Assembly: GCF_014333525.1 (NCBI RefSeq)
Contig: NZ_JACSCX010000002.1
Location: forward strand, 62,001 to 126,000
DNA from: Hymenobacter puniceus
GTDB taxonomy: Bacteria; Bacteroidota; Bacteroidia; Cytophagales; Hymenobacteraceae
Length of the DNA stretch: 64,000 nt
Direction of reading: 5' to 3'
Positions 26,751 to 35,130 of the stretch are shown piece by piece. The notes under the pieces were generated by a model. It had not been told where the DNA came from. It saw only the letters and a program-made list of their open reading frames with translations, and ran no database searches. Both the position numbers and the translations under genes were made by a program. Numbering within the stretch: the stretch's first letter is position 1; each line of letters opens with the position of its first letter.

Positions 26751-26784
26751 AAGCGCGGCGGCTGATGCATCAGCCGCCGCGCTT
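26751..26784 (-). terminator. Palindromic terminator after nuoJ
   Basis: A 34-bp perfect palindrome (AAGCGCGGCGGCTGATG/...) lies 28 bp beyond the nuoJ stop and is followed on the minus strand by TTTTTT. It should end the nuoA-J transcript, confirming that nuoK-N is a separate unit. Core CTGATGCATCAG is shared with the terminator at 3842. Confidence 0.92.
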
Positions 26785-26811
26785 GGTTTCCACTGAAGCC
26801 AGCGGATAAAA

Positions 26812-27324
26812 CTAGAAATTCCGCTCGCCTACTTCACGCTTGCCGAGCATTACAGCACCCACCATGGCTACCAGGAACAGCACGGAAGCCAGCTCAAAGG
26901 GCAGCAGGTAATCGGTGTAGAGCTTCATGCCCAGCTGGTCTACCATGCCGATCTGCGAGTTGAAGGCGGTGCCGGCTGGTACGCCGGTGGGCGTTACGTC
27001 TTTCAGGGCCGCCACGAGGATGAGCAGGAGGGAGCCACCGGCTACGGCCGCGGCAATTTTGGCCAGGGCCGGCTTGTGCGGCTCGGTGTCCACGTTCAGG
27101 TTCAGGAACATAATCACGAACAGGAACAGCACCATGATGGCACCGGCGTACACGATGATGTTCACGGCCGCCAGAAACTGCGCGTTCAGCAGCAGGTAGT
27201 GCCCCGACAGCGAGAAGAACGTCAGAATCAGGAACAGTACGCTGTGCACCGGGTTTTTGGCAAACACCACCCCCAGCGCGCTCAGCAGCGCCACGAAGGT
27301 CAGAAAGAGGAAGATTGGAGACAT
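26812..27324 (-). CDS. nuoJ: NADH-quinone oxidoreductase subunit J
   Basis: A 170-residue membrane subunit of complex I with five helices. The conserved third-helix region, FLAAVNIIVYAGAIMVLFLF, is involved in coupling. It is the last gene before the terminator at 26751-26784; in most bacteria nuoK follows directly, but here it is 2.7 kb away. A TCATTCCGAGC inverted repeat separates it from nuoI. Confidence 0.96.
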   Translation of the reverse strand: MSPIFLFLTFVALLSALGVVFAKNPVHSVLFLILTFFSLSGHYLLLNAQFLAAVNIIVYAGAIMVLFLFVIMFLNLNVDTEPHKPALAKIAAAVAGGSLLLILVAALKDVTPTGVPAGTAFNSQIGMVDQLGMKLYTDYLLPFELASVLFLVAMVGAVMLGKREVGERNF

Positions 27325-27339
27325 GGAGAAGTGTGTTTT

Positions 27340-27415
27340 GTCATTCCGAGCAAAGCGAGGAATCTGAGGGTTGTTAAATAGGATAATTCAGAACCCTCGT
27401 TTTGCTCGGAATGAC
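27340..27415. repeat. Inverted repeat between nuoI and nuoJ
   Basis: Outer 15-bp perfect arms GTCATTCCGAGCAAA / TTTGCTCGGAATGAC (27340-27354, 27401-27415). Inner words GAGGAATCTGAGGGTT and the complement of AATTCAGAACCCTC extend the stem imperfectly. Confidence 0.88.
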
Positions 27416-27425
27416 ACGAGAATCA

Positions 27426-27995
27426 TTACGCCTGCTGCAGCTTGCCGCGCAGCGTGGTAGCCTGATCGGGCGTGAGCTGGATGCCGCGCACGGAACGCTC
27501 ATCCGGCGAAACGGGCTCCACCAGGCGGTCCTTACCGTAGATGAACTCGTCCCGCTCGTAGCGTGGCGGAGCCATCTTGTCGGGCTGGAGGTAGACGGCG
27601 GCTTTGGGGCAGGCTTCCTCGCAGAGGCCGCAGAAGATGCACCGCAGCATGTTGATTTCGTAGCTGATGGCGTACTTCTCCTCGCGGTAGAGGCCTTCCT
27701 CGCCTTTCTTTCGCTCGCCGGCTACCATTGTAATGGCTTCGGCGGGGCAGGCTACGGCGCACAGGCCGCAGGCGGTGCACCGCTCCCGGCCCTGCTCGTC
27801 GCGCTTGAGCACGTGCAGGCCGCGGAACGTGTTGGAGAAGGGACGTACTTCCTCGGGGTAGCGCACGGTGGCCTTCTTCATGAAGAAGTGGCGCATCGTG
27901 ATGCTCAGGCCCTGGAAGATGGCCGGCAGGTACGCCCGCTCGGCCAGCGTCATCGGCTTCTTTTCTAGCTTCTTGGCTCGGTTGGTGAGTTGCAT
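27426..27995 (-). CDS. nuoI: NADH-quinone oxidoreductase subunit I
   Basis: A 189-residue ferredoxin-like subunit carrying clusters N6a and N6b. Ligands are Cys73, 76, 79, 83 in CTACGLCAVACP and Cys119, 122, 125, 129 in CIFCGLCEEACP. It relays electrons from the peripheral arm towards NuoB. Start at the ATG at 27995. Flanked on both sides by inverted repeats of two related families inside the operon. Confidence 0.97.
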   Translation of the reverse strand: MQLTNRAKKLEKKPMTLAERAYLPAIFQGLSITMRHFFMKKATVRYPEEVRPFSNTFRGLHVLKRDEQGRERCTACGLCAVACPAEAITMVAGERKKGEEGLYREEKYAISYEINMLRCIFCGLCEEACPKAAVYLQPDKMAPPRYERDEFIYGKDRLVEPVSPDERSVRGIQLTPDQATTLRGKLQQA

Positions 27996-28020
27996 ATAGT
28001 CAGTTACGAAAACTGTCGAG

Positions 28021-28130
28021 TGTCATGCTGAGCGAAGGCGCAGCCGTAGTCGAAGTATCTCTACCGCAGTAGTAATCAAATTACTTTGGCGACGAAGCGG
28101 TAGAGATGCTTCGGCAAGCTCAGCATGACA
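28021..28130. repeat. Inverted repeat between nuoH and nuoI (TCATGCTGAGC family)
   Basis: Outer arms TGTCATGCTGAGC / GCTCAGCATGACA; inner arms around ATCTCTACCGC / GCGGTAGAGAT. The left side carries an extra AAGGCGCAGCC segment absent from the right. Confidence 0.9.
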
Positions 28131-28148
28131 ACGGGTATTGAAAGGTAC

Positions 28149-29228
28149 TTAAATCACGCCGGCCAGAATGAGGCCACCAGTGAGGACGATGTTGAAAACG
28201 GCCAGCGGGATGAGGATGGTCCAGCCCAGACGCATCAACTGGTCGTAGCGGAAGCGGGGCAGGGTCCAGCGGATCCACATGAAGAAGAAGATGAAGGCAA
28301 AAATCTTCAGGAACAGGCCCACGGTGCCCAGCAGCGTAATCAGGTTCTGGGCCGAAGCCAGCTCCCAGCCCTGGTTGCTCACGAACCAGTCGCGCAGCTC
28401 GTACTGGAAGGGGAAGTTGAAGCCGCCGAAGTACAGCACGCTCATCACGGCCGACACCACGAAGATGTTCACGTACTCCGAAAACAGGTACAAACCCAGC
28501 TTCATCGACGAATACTCGGTGTGGTAGCCGCCTACCAGCTCGGTTTCGCATTCGGGCAAGTCGAAGGGCGTGCGGTTGGTTTCGGCGAAGGCGCACACCA
28601 GGAAGATGATGAAGCCCAGCGGCTGTTTCACGATGTTCCAGACGTGCCACTCACCGGCTACCGACTGTTGCAGTGTGATATCACGCAAACTCAGGGTACC
28701 CGAAATCATGAGCACGGCAATCAGGGCCATGCCCATAGCCAGCTCGTAGCTGATGTTCTGCGAAGCGGCGCGGATGGCGCCCAGCAACGAGAACTTGTTG
28801 TTGGAAGCCCAGCCGCCAATCATCACGCCGTACACACCCAGCGACACCACGCCGAACACCCACAGCATGCCGATATTCACCTCAATTCCTTGCAGGAAGA
28901 ACAGGTTGTTGCCGAAGTTCATGATGTTGCCGAACGGAATAACCGCCGACGACATCAGGGCCGTAATCATGGCCAGGCAGGGGCCGAACACGAACAGCGC
29001 CTTGTTGGCACCGCCGGGGAAGAATTCTTCCTTCGTGAACATCTTCACGGCATCGGCCAGCGGCTGCGCCAGACCGTAGGGGCCGGCGCGGTCGGGGCCT
29101 ACGCGGTCCTGCAGGAATGCGGCAATTACGCGTTCCGCGTAGGTGCAATACGTCGCAATCAGCAGCGAAAGCGCGAATACGACGAAGATGACAATGGATT
29201 GCCAGCCTAGTGCGGGTAGTTCAATCAT
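28149..29228 (-). CDS. nuoH: NADH-quinone oxidoreductase subunit H
   Basis: A 359-residue membrane subunit that joins the two arms of complex I and forms much of the quinone chamber. Signature segments: RVGPDRAGPYGLAQPLADAV (about 42-61), GGWASNNKFSLLGAIRAASQ, and AFAETNRTPFDLPECETELV. About eight transmembrane helices. Normal length; ATG at 29228. Followed by nuoI across a repeat. Confidence 0.97.
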   Translation of the reverse strand: MIELPALGWQSIVIFVVFALSLLIATYCTYAERVIAAFLQDRVGPDRAGPYGLAQPLADAVKMFTKEEFFPGGANKALFVFGPCLAMITALMSSAVIPFGNIMNFGNNLFFLQGIEVNIGMLWVFGVVSLGVYGVMIGGWASNNKFSLLGAIRAASQNISYELAMGMALIAVLMISGTLSLRDITLQQSVAGEWHVWNIVKQPLGFIIFLVCAFAETNRTPFDLPECETELVGGYHTEYSSMKLGLYLFSEYVNIFVVSAVMSVLYFGGFNFPFQYELRDWFVSNQGWELASAQNLITLLGTVGLFLKIFAFIFFFMWIRWTLPRFRYDQLMRLGWTILIPLAVFNIVLTGGLILAGVI

Positions 29229-29260
29229 ATTATTTTGAGCTGTTAGCCTTTAGGACGTCT

Positions 29261-29357
29261 GTCATGCTTTATCTGTCGTTCGCTTGCTGAAGCATCTCTA
29301 CCGCAATAGTAACTGATTACTTTGGCGGTAGAGATGCTTCGGCAAGCTCAGCATGAC
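29261..29357. repeat. Inverted repeat between nuoG and nuoH (TCATGC...GAAGCATCTC family)
   Basis: Inner 16-bp perfect arms GAAGCATCTCTACCGC (29289-29304) and its complement (29325-29340). Outer GTCATGC / GCATGAC arms are present, but the left outer arm has diverged (TTTATCTGTCGTTC instead of TGAGC...). Confidence 0.87.
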
Positions 29358-29366
29358 GTGCTGGGG

Positions 29367-30368
29367 TTAGCTACCGAGTTTCAGCGGTGGGTTCTTCTGC
29401 AGGTCGCGCTGGGTGCTTTCGGGCAGGTCGGCTACTACCGATTGGTTGAGAACCGGCAGTTCGTAGTGGTTGGCCGAAATAACCGAAGAACGGTCGATGT
29501 GGGCAGGGCCCTCGATGGTCCAGTCGGAAGTTTCCTTTTTCTCGAAGCGGCACTCGTTGCAGATCCACTCCTTCACCTCGCCGTACTGGTCCTTGCGGGC
29601 GGTGGTGCGCAGCACGTCGTTGCCTTTGTACCAGAGCACCACGTTGCCGGAGCACTTGGGGCAGTCACGGTGCGCATTAACGGGTTTCGTGAACCACACC
29701 CGCGACTTGAAGCGGAACGTCTTGTCGGTGAGGGCGCCTACCGGGCACACGTCGATGACGTTGCCGGAGAAGTCGTTGTCGATGATGTTCTCGATGTAGG
29801 TGCCGATTTCGGCGGCGTCGCCGCGGCCCAGTACGCCGTGCACGCGGTTGTCGGTAATCTGGTTGGCCGTGTACACGCAGCGGTAGCACAGGATGCAGCG
29901 CGTCATGTGCAGCTGAATCAGCGGGCCAATGTCGATTTTCTCGAAGGTGCGGCGCTCTTCCTGGTAGCGGGTGGTGCTCACGCCGTGCTCGAAGGCGAAG
30001 TTCTGCAGATCACACTCACCGGCCTGGTCGCACACGGGGCAATCCAGGGGGTGGTTGATGAGCAGCATCTCCACGATGCCCTTGCGCACGTCCAGCACCT
30101 GCGGGTTGGTGGTATTTTCCACCACCATGCCATCCTGCACCGGCGTCACGCACGAGGCCACCAGCTTGGGCATAGGGCGCGGGTCTTTGGCCGAACCGGC
30201 CGCCACGCGAACGAGGCAGGCACGGCACTTACCGCCCGAGCCTTTCAGCGGGGTGTAGTAGCACATGGCCGGGGGCACGATGCTGCCGCCAATCTGGCGG
30301 GCCGCATTCAGGATGGTGGTTCCGTCCGGAACTTCCACCTCGATGCCGTCGAAAGTAATTTTAGCCAT
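29367..30368 (-). CDS. nuoG: NADH-quinone oxidoreductase subunit G, short form
   Basis: A 333-residue NuoG, about one third of the length of the usual 680-900-residue subunit because the large molybdopterin-fold domain is missing. The iron-sulphur ligands are intact: Cys36, 48, 51, 73 for the 2Fe-2S cluster; His106, Cys110, 113, 119 (N5-type); Cys158, 161, 164, 208 (N4-type). A further four Cys (236, 239, 270, 273, as CPKC...CNEC) could bind an extra cluster or zinc. The stop codon is followed by a normal intergenic repeat, and no further reading frame of the missing domain is seen, so this is a compact form, not a frameshift. Confidence 0.93.
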   Translation of the reverse strand: MAKITFDGIEVEVPDGTTILNAARQIGGSIVPPAMCYYTPLKGSGGKCRACLVRVAAGSAKDPRPMPKLVASCVTPVQDGMVVENTTNPQVLDVRKGIVEMLLINHPLDCPVCDQAGECDLQNFAFEHGVSTTRYQEERRTFEKIDIGPLIQLHMTRCILCYRCVYTANQITDNRVHGVLGRGDAAEIGTYIENIIDNDFSGNVIDVCPVGALTDKTFRFKSRVWFTKPVNAHRDCPKCSGNVVLWYKGNDVLRTTARKDQYGEVKEWICNECRFEKKETSDWTIEGPAHIDRSSVISANHYELPVLNQSVVADLPESTQRDLQKNPPLKLGS

Positions 30369-30379
30369 TGGTCAGTTTT

Positions 30380-30498
30380 GTCATCCTGAGCATGTCGCGA
30401 ATCAAGCGAGGTCGAAGGACCTTGTCACGTCCGCACTGCTGTAAAAGTAAATCCTGAAGAACGCAGCGGTGATAAGATGCTTCGTTCCTCAGCATGAC
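30380..30498. repeat. Imperfect inverted repeat between nuoF and nuoG
   Basis: Starts GTCATCCTGAGC and ends CTCAGCATGAC, with AAGATGCTTCGTT and TCGAAGGACC words inside. The two halves come from different subfamilies (TCATCCTGAGC as at 43777, TCATGCTGAGC as at 24874), so this looks like a chimera or a decayed copy. Confidence 0.65.
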
Positions 30499-30507
30499 GT
30501 TCTAAAG

Positions 30508-31848
30508 TTACGCCAGCACGGCACCGGCCCGGTACACCGCGCCGGGTTGGGCGGCTTCCTTGGCGTGGGTCACGTGCCACTCAAACTCGTGGCGGAAGTG
30601 GCGCACGGCGGCGGCTACCGGCCAGGCGGCAGCTTCACCGAGCGGGCAGATGGTGTTGCCTTCGATTTGCTTCGCCACGCTTACCAGCAGGTCGATGTCC
30701 TCCATGTGGCCGTGGCCGTGCTCGAGGCGGTGCAGCACCTTCTCCATCCAGCCCGTACCCTCGCGGCAGGGCGAGCATTGCCCGCACGACTCGTGGTGGT
30801 AGAAGCGGCTGAAGTTCCAAGTGTTGCGCACGATGCAGGTCGTCTCGTCCATGGCAATAAAGCCACCCGAACCCAGCATGGTACCCGTCACGAAGCCCCC
30901 GTCGCTGAGCGACTCGTAGGTCATCAGGCGGTTTTCGCCGGCGGCGGTTTTCAGGATGAGTTCCTTGGGCAGAATCGGCACCGACGAACCACCGGCCACG
31001 ACGGCCTTCAGGTCGCGGCCCTTCCAAATGCCGCCGCAGTACTCATCGGAGTAGATGAATTCCTCGACGGACAGACCCAGCTCAATTTCATAAATGCCGG
31101 GCTTGTTGAGGTGGCCGCAGGCCGAAATCAGCTTGGTGCCGGTGCTCCGGCCCACCCCGATTTTGGCGTACTCGTCGCCGCCCTCGTTCACAATCACCGG
31201 CACGGCGGCAATGGATTCCACGTTGTTCACCACCGTGGGGCGGGCGTAGAGGCCCTGCACGGCCGGGAATGGCGGCTTGTTGCGCGGGTTGCCGCGCTTG
31301 CCTTCCAATGATTCCAGCAGCGCGGTTTCCTCACCGCAGATGTACGCGCCGCCGCCAGGGTGCACGTGCAGATCCAGGTCGTAGCCCGAGCCCAGGATAT
31401 TCTTGCCCAGGAAACCGGCCGCGTAAGCCTCGGCAATGGCTTTTTCTAGGATGCGCAGCACGTACAACAACTCGCCGCGGATGTAGATGTACGAGGTGTT
31501 GGCGCCCAGCGCGTACGAGCTCGTAATCATGCCCTCGATGAGCAGGTGGGGCAGCTTCGACATCAACTGGCGGTCCTTGAAGGTGCCCGGCTCCGATTCG
31601 TCGGCGTTGCAGACGAGGTAGCGCGGTACGCCCTCCGGCTTGGCCAGGAAGCTCCACTTCATGCCCGTGGGGAAGCCCGCGCCGCCGCGGCCCCGCAGGC
31701 CCGACTTCTTCACTTCTTCCACCACCTCATCGGGCGTCATCGTTTTCAGGGCCTTCTCCACCGAGCGGTAGCCGCCGTGTTTGCGGTACACCTCCAGGGT
31801 GTCGATGCCTTCAACGTTAATATGTTCGGTCAGCAGTTTGCGTCCCAT
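30508..31848 (-). CDS. nuoF: NADH-quinone oxidoreductase subunit F
   Basis: A 446-residue NADH-binding subunit with FMN and cluster N3. NADH site GRGGAGFPTGMKW (about 53-65), FMN region GGGAYICGEETALLESLEGK (165-184), and 4Fe-4S ligands Cys355, 358, 361 in SCGQCSPCREGTGW plus Cys401. It forms the dehydrogenase tip with NuoE, whose gene lies 20 bp upstream. The C-terminus has a somewhat longer tail than Escherichia coli NuoF. Confidence 0.97.
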   Translation of the reverse strand: MGRKLLTEHINVEGIDTLEVYRKHGGYRSVEKALKTMTPDEVVEEVKKSGLRGRGGAGFPTGMKWSFLAKPEGVPRYLVCNADESEPGTFKDRQLMSKLPHLLIEGMITSSYALGANTSYIYIRGELLYVLRILEKAIAEAYAAGFLGKNILGSGYDLDLHVHPGGGAYICGEETALLESLEGKRGNPRNKPPFPAVQGLYARPTVVNNVESIAAVPVIVNEGGDEYAKIGVGRSTGTKLISACGHLNKPGIYEIELGLSVEEFIYSDEYCGGIWKGRDLKAVVAGGSSVPILPKELILKTAAGENRLMTYESLSDGGFVTGTMLGSGGFIAMDETTCIVRNTWNFSRFYHHESCGQCSPCREGTGWMEKVLHRLEHGHGHMEDIDLLVSVAKQIEGNTICPLGEAAAWPVAAAVRHFRHEFEWHVTHAKEAAQPGAVYRAGAVLA

Positions 31849-31868
31849 AAGTTCAGAGCTGAAAGACG

Positions 31869-32438
31869 TTAGTTGTTGGCCACTGCGTTCGGGAGGCCGG
31901 TTTCTTCCCAGGGCAGGGCGGGGCGGTGCACCTGGTTGCGCAACTCCGTGAGCATGGCGTCCACGGCTTCCGGGGTATCAAGCTGCTCGTAGTATTTCTC
32001 GCGGACCTGCACGATGGGGGCGAAGCCGCAGGCGGCCAGGCACTCCACTTCCTTCAGGGTGAACAGGCCATCTTCGGAAGCCGGGCCGCCTACTTTGGCG
32101 CCCGTGATGCGCTCCAGGTGGGCCGTCAGTTCGTCGGAGCCGCGCAGCATGCAGGGGCCCGTGCGGCAGATTTCCAGCACGTGCTTGCCGACTGGCTTGA
32201 GGTTGAACATGGTGTAGAACGACGACACCTCGTAGACCTCAATCGGGGCCACGCCCAGCACTTCGGCCACCAGATCCTGCACTTCGGGGCTTACCCAGCC
32301 GCCAAATTCGGCCTGGGCAATGTGCAGCACCGGCAGCATGGCCGATTTGCGGCGCTCCTCCGGGTATTGCTTGCAGATGCGCGCAATTTCAGCCTTCGCG
32401 GCTTCGGAGAATTGCGGCTTGGTAGCAGTCGATTCCAT
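31869..32438 (-). CDS. nuoE: NADH-quinone oxidoreductase subunit E
   Basis: A 189-residue thioredoxin-fold subunit with 2Fe-2S cluster N1a, ligands Cys91, Cys96, Cys133 and Cys137 (CRTGPC and CLAAC). Start chosen at the ATG at 32438, giving MESTATKPQFSEAAKAEIAR; a longer frame would overlap the nuoD stop. It lies 22 bp after nuoD and 20 bp before nuoF, with no repeat in either gap. Confidence 0.96.
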   Translation of the reverse strand: MESTATKPQFSEAAKAEIARICKQYPEERRKSAMLPVLHIAQAEFGGWVSPEVQDLVAEVLGVAPIEVYEVSSFYTMFNLKPVGKHVLEICRTGPCMLRGSDELTAHLERITGAKVGGPASEDGLFTLKEVECLAACGFAPIVQVREKYYEQLDTPEAVDAMLTELRNQVHRPALPWEETGLPNAVANN

Positions 32439-32460
32439 ATCAGTTGTATTCAGCAAAAAA

Positions 32461-33729
32461 CTACGCGTCGAGCTCCCCGGCAATTACGTTCATCGACGAC
32501 AGCGTCACGATGGCGTCGGAGAGGGTCTGGCCCACCACCATTTCGGTATAGGCCTGGTAGTAGATGAAGCAGGGCCGGCGGAAGTGCAGGCGGTAGGGCG
32601 TGCGGCCCCCATCGGACACGAGGTAGAAACCCAGCTCGCCGTTGCCGCCTTCCACCGAGTGGTAGACCTCGCCCACGGGAGCATCAATCTCGCCCATCAC
32701 AATCTTGAAGTGATAGATGAGGGCTTCCATGTTCTGGTACACGGCCTGCTTGGGCGGCAGGTAGAAGTGGGGCGCATCGGCGTGGTAGGGGCCTGCAGGC
32801 AGGTTTTCCAGCGCCTGGTTGATGATGCGCAGGCTCTGCCAGATTTCCTCGTTGCGCACCATGAACCGGTCGTATGTGTCACCTTTGGTACCCACCGGAA
32901 TTTCGAACTCGAAGTCCTGGTAGCTGGAGTAGGGGTTCATCACCCGCACGTCGTAATCGACGCCGGCGGCGCGCAGGTTGGGGCCGGTGAAGCCGTAGTT
33001 GAGGGCGCGCTCGGCCGAGATGCCGCCCACGTCCACCACGCGGTCCATGAAGATGCGGTTGCGGTTGAACATCTTCTCGAACTCCGCCATCACGGCCGGG
33101 AAGGTCTTCAGCCAGGCGCGCAGCTTGGCAATGGCCACGTCGGAGAAGTCGCGCTCCATTCCGCCCACGCGGCCCATGTTGGTGGTCAGGCGGGCGCCGC
33201 TTACTTCCTCGTAAATCTCGTACACCTTCTCCCGCTCATCCATGAGGTAGAGGAAGCCGGTGAAGGCACCCGTATCCACGCCCAGAATGCCGTTGCAGAT
33301 CAGGTGGTCGGTGATGCGGGCCAGCTCCATTAGGATAACCCGGATGTACTGGGCGCGCTTGGGTACTTCCACGCCCAGCAGTTTCTCCACCGTCATGTGC
33401 CAGCCCATGTTGTTGATGGGCGACGAACAGTAGTTCATGCGGTCCGTCAGGGGCGTAATCTGGTAGAAGGGCCGGCGCTCGGCAATCTTCTCGAAGGCGC
33501 GGTGGATGTAGCCGATGGTGGGCACACCCGCCACAATCCGCTCGCCGTCCATCTGCAGAATGTTCTGGAAGATGCCGTGGGTAGCGGGGTGCGTGGGGCC
33601 CAGGTTCAGCGTGGTGAGCTCCTGGTTGAAGTCGTTGACGGTCGGGGCCAGCGGGTTCAGCCGCGGCTCCTGCTCCCGGGCCGAATCAATGATTTTATGG
33701 GTGCCTTCCAGCGTGTCGTTTACTGCCAT
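32461..33729 (-). CDS. nuoD: NADH-quinone oxidoreductase subunit D
   Basis: A 422-residue 49-kDa-type subunit that builds the quinone-binding pocket with NuoB and NuoH. Signature LNLGPTHPATHGIF near residue 42, GYIHRAFEKIAE, and the C-terminal GELDA. It is separate from NuoC (not a NuoCD fusion). An inverted repeat fills the 102-bp gap from nuoC. Normal length for unfused NuoD. Confidence 0.97.
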   Translation of the reverse strand: MAVNDTLEGTHKIIDSAREQEPRLNPLAPTVNDFNQELTTLNLGPTHPATHGIFQNILQMDGERIVAGVPTIGYIHRAFEKIAERRPFYQITPLTDRMNYCSSPINNMGWHMTVEKLLGVEVPKRAQYIRVILMELARITDHLICNGILGVDTGAFTGFLYLMDEREKVYEIYEEVSGARLTTNMGRVGGMERDFSDVAIAKLRAWLKTFPAVMAEFEKMFNRNRIFMDRVVDVGGISAERALNYGFTGPNLRAAGVDYDVRVMNPYSSYQDFEFEIPVGTKGDTYDRFMVRNEEIWQSLRIINQALENLPAGPYHADAPHFYLPPKQAVYQNMEALIYHFKIVMGEIDAPVGEVYHSVEGGNGELGFYLVSDGGRTPYRLHFRRPCFIYYQAYTEMVVGQTLSDAIVTLSSMNVIAGELDA

Positions 33730-33731
33730 TC

Positions 33732-33826
33732 TAGTAATGAGTAGGAAGTATTGAGTAGTGAGTAAGGGCGAAATGATGAAAAGCAGTTCGGAGTACTAAG
33801 TACTCAATACTCTCTACTCGGTACTA
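33732..33826. repeat. Inverted repeat between nuoC and nuoD (GTATTGAGTA family)
   Basis: Arms TAGTAATGAGTAGGAAGTAT and its imperfect complement ending CTCTACTCGGTACTA, each continuing into TTGAGTA / TACTCAA. A family different from the other nuo-gap repeats; it starts 3 bp upstream of the nuoD ATG. Confidence 0.85.
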
Positions 33827-33831
33827 ACAGG

Positions 33832-34395
33832 TTAGCGGCCAAAGAACAGGTCGGTTTTGTCTTCGCGGGTGCCGTCTTCCAGGGCATACTCCTTGCGCAT
33901 CGGGTGGTAGTCCATGTCCTCCACGTTGAGGATGCGCATGAGGTTGGGGTGGCCGGGGAAGATGATGCCGTAGAAGTCGAAGGCCTCACGCTCCATCCAG
34001 TTGGCGGTAGCGTAGAGGTCGGTCAGGGTCGGGGCAACCGGGTCGGCAATCGGGAAGAAGATCTTCAGGCGCAACCGGATGTTCTGGGTGAGGCTGTGCA
34101 AGTGGTACACCATGCCGAGTTCCCGACCGGGCCGGTCGGGGAAGTGCATGCCGCACATCGTGGTCAGGAAGTTGAGCTGCAACTCCTCGTCCTTCTGCAG
34201 GCCTTCAATGATGTCGTGAATCCGCTCCCGGGTGGTGGTGGCGGTCAGCAGGCCGTAGGGCTCCTCCACGTCGGTGAAGGCGTCGGCCCCGAACAGGCGG
34301 TGCAGCAGAGCCAGCAGCTGCGCGTTTTTCTGTGCGGCCGGGTCCTGTGCGGCAGCCTGTTCCTGAGCCGGGATGGATTCGTTCTGGTCAGCCAT
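33832..34395 (-). CDS. nuoC: NADH-quinone oxidoreductase subunit C
   Basis: A 187-residue 30-kDa-type subunit of the complex I peripheral arm. Signature ATANWMEREAFDFYGIIFPGHPN (key part EREAFDFYGI) and HPMRKEY. An acidic/Ala/Gln-rich N-terminal tail (to about residue 25) is not conserved. ATG at 34395. An inverted repeat separates it from nuoB. Confidence 0.96.
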   Translation of the reverse strand: MADQNESIPAQEQAAAQDPAAQKNAQLLALLHRLFGADAFTDVEEPYGLLTATTTRERIHDIIEGLQKDEELQLNFLTTMCGMHFPDRPGRELGMVYHLHSLTQNIRLRLKIFFPIADPVAPTLTDLYATANWMEREAFDFYGIIFPGHPNLMRILNVEDMDYHPMRKEYALEDGTREDKTDLFFGR

Positions 34396-34401
34396 TTTTT
34401 T

Positions 34402-34494
34402 GAGCTGTTAGCTATCGGCTGTTAGCTATTAGCTCTTTGTCAGGGCAAGCTCCTCGAAAGAAGCCAACAGCCAACAGCTAATAGCTAGCAGCTC
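34402..34494. repeat. Inverted repeat between nuoB and nuoC (GCTGTTAGCTATTAGCT family)
   Basis: Arms at 34402-34434 (GAGCTGTTAGCTATCGGCTG...) and 34462-34494 are near-perfect complements, and each is itself a tandem of GCTGTTAGCTAT-like units. The right arm ends on the first base of the nuoB stop codon. Confidence 0.9.
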
Positions 34495-35048
34495 TATTTA
34501 ATGTTGTACGACGCCAGCAGGGCCTGATATTCAGGCGAGTTGCGGCGGCGGAAGGATTCGTTTTTGGCCAGGTCCTGGATGCGCATCAGGCCGTCGAGCA
34601 CCTGCTCGGGGCGGGGTGGGCAACCGGGCACGTACACGTCTACCGGGATGATCCGGTCGATGCCCTGGAGCACGGAGTAGGTATCGAAAATACCGCCTGA
34701 GGAGGCGCAGGCACCCATGGACAGCACCCAGCGGGGCTCGGCCATCTGCTCGTACACCTGCTTCACGATGGGGGCCATCTTCTTGGCAATTGTGCCCATC
34801 ACCATCAGCAAATCGGCCTGCCGGGGCGAGAAGGAGGGGCGCTCCGAGCCGAAGCGGGAAATATCGTAGCGGGAGCCCATGGTGGCCATGAACTCGATGC
34901 CGCAGCAGGAGGTAGCAAAGGGTAAGGGCCAGAGCGAGTTGGCGCGGGCAATGCCCACCACTTTCTCTAGGGAGGTAGCAAAGAAGCCGGCGCCTTCGAG
35001 GCCGTCGGGCGCGTCTACCGTTTTGATTTCAGGAACTCGAGTATCCAT
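34494..35048 (-). CDS. nuoB: NADH-quinone oxidoreductase subunit B
   Basis: A 184-residue subunit holding cluster N2, the last electron carrier before quinone. Ligands Cys48 and Cys49 (adjacent, in ATSCCGIEF), Cys114 (GACASSGG) and Cys143 (PGCPPRPE). ATG at 35048, 82 bp after nuoA with no repeat in between. Normal length with a short C-terminal extension. Confidence 0.97.
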   Translation of the reverse strand: MDTRVPEIKTVDAPDGLEGAGFFATSLEKVVGIARANSLWPLPFATSCCGIEFMATMGSRYDISRFGSERPSFSPRQADLLMVMGTIAKKMAPIVKQVYEQMAEPRWVLSMGACASSGGIFDTYSVLQGIDRIIPVDVYVPGCPPRPEQVLDGLMRIQDLAKNESFRRRNSPEYQALLASYNIK

Positions 35049-35130
35049 GGGAGCAAGTCAGGTTAACAGAAGCAGCTAGGCTTCAGAAAGGCAACATCCG
35101 GCCGGGGCCAAAGGTTGCCGCCGCGCCGTC

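Noticed and set aside
29367..30368. NuoG truncated by a frameshift
   Set aside because: No continuation of the missing domain is seen in any frame downstream; the stop is followed by a normal intergenic repeat.
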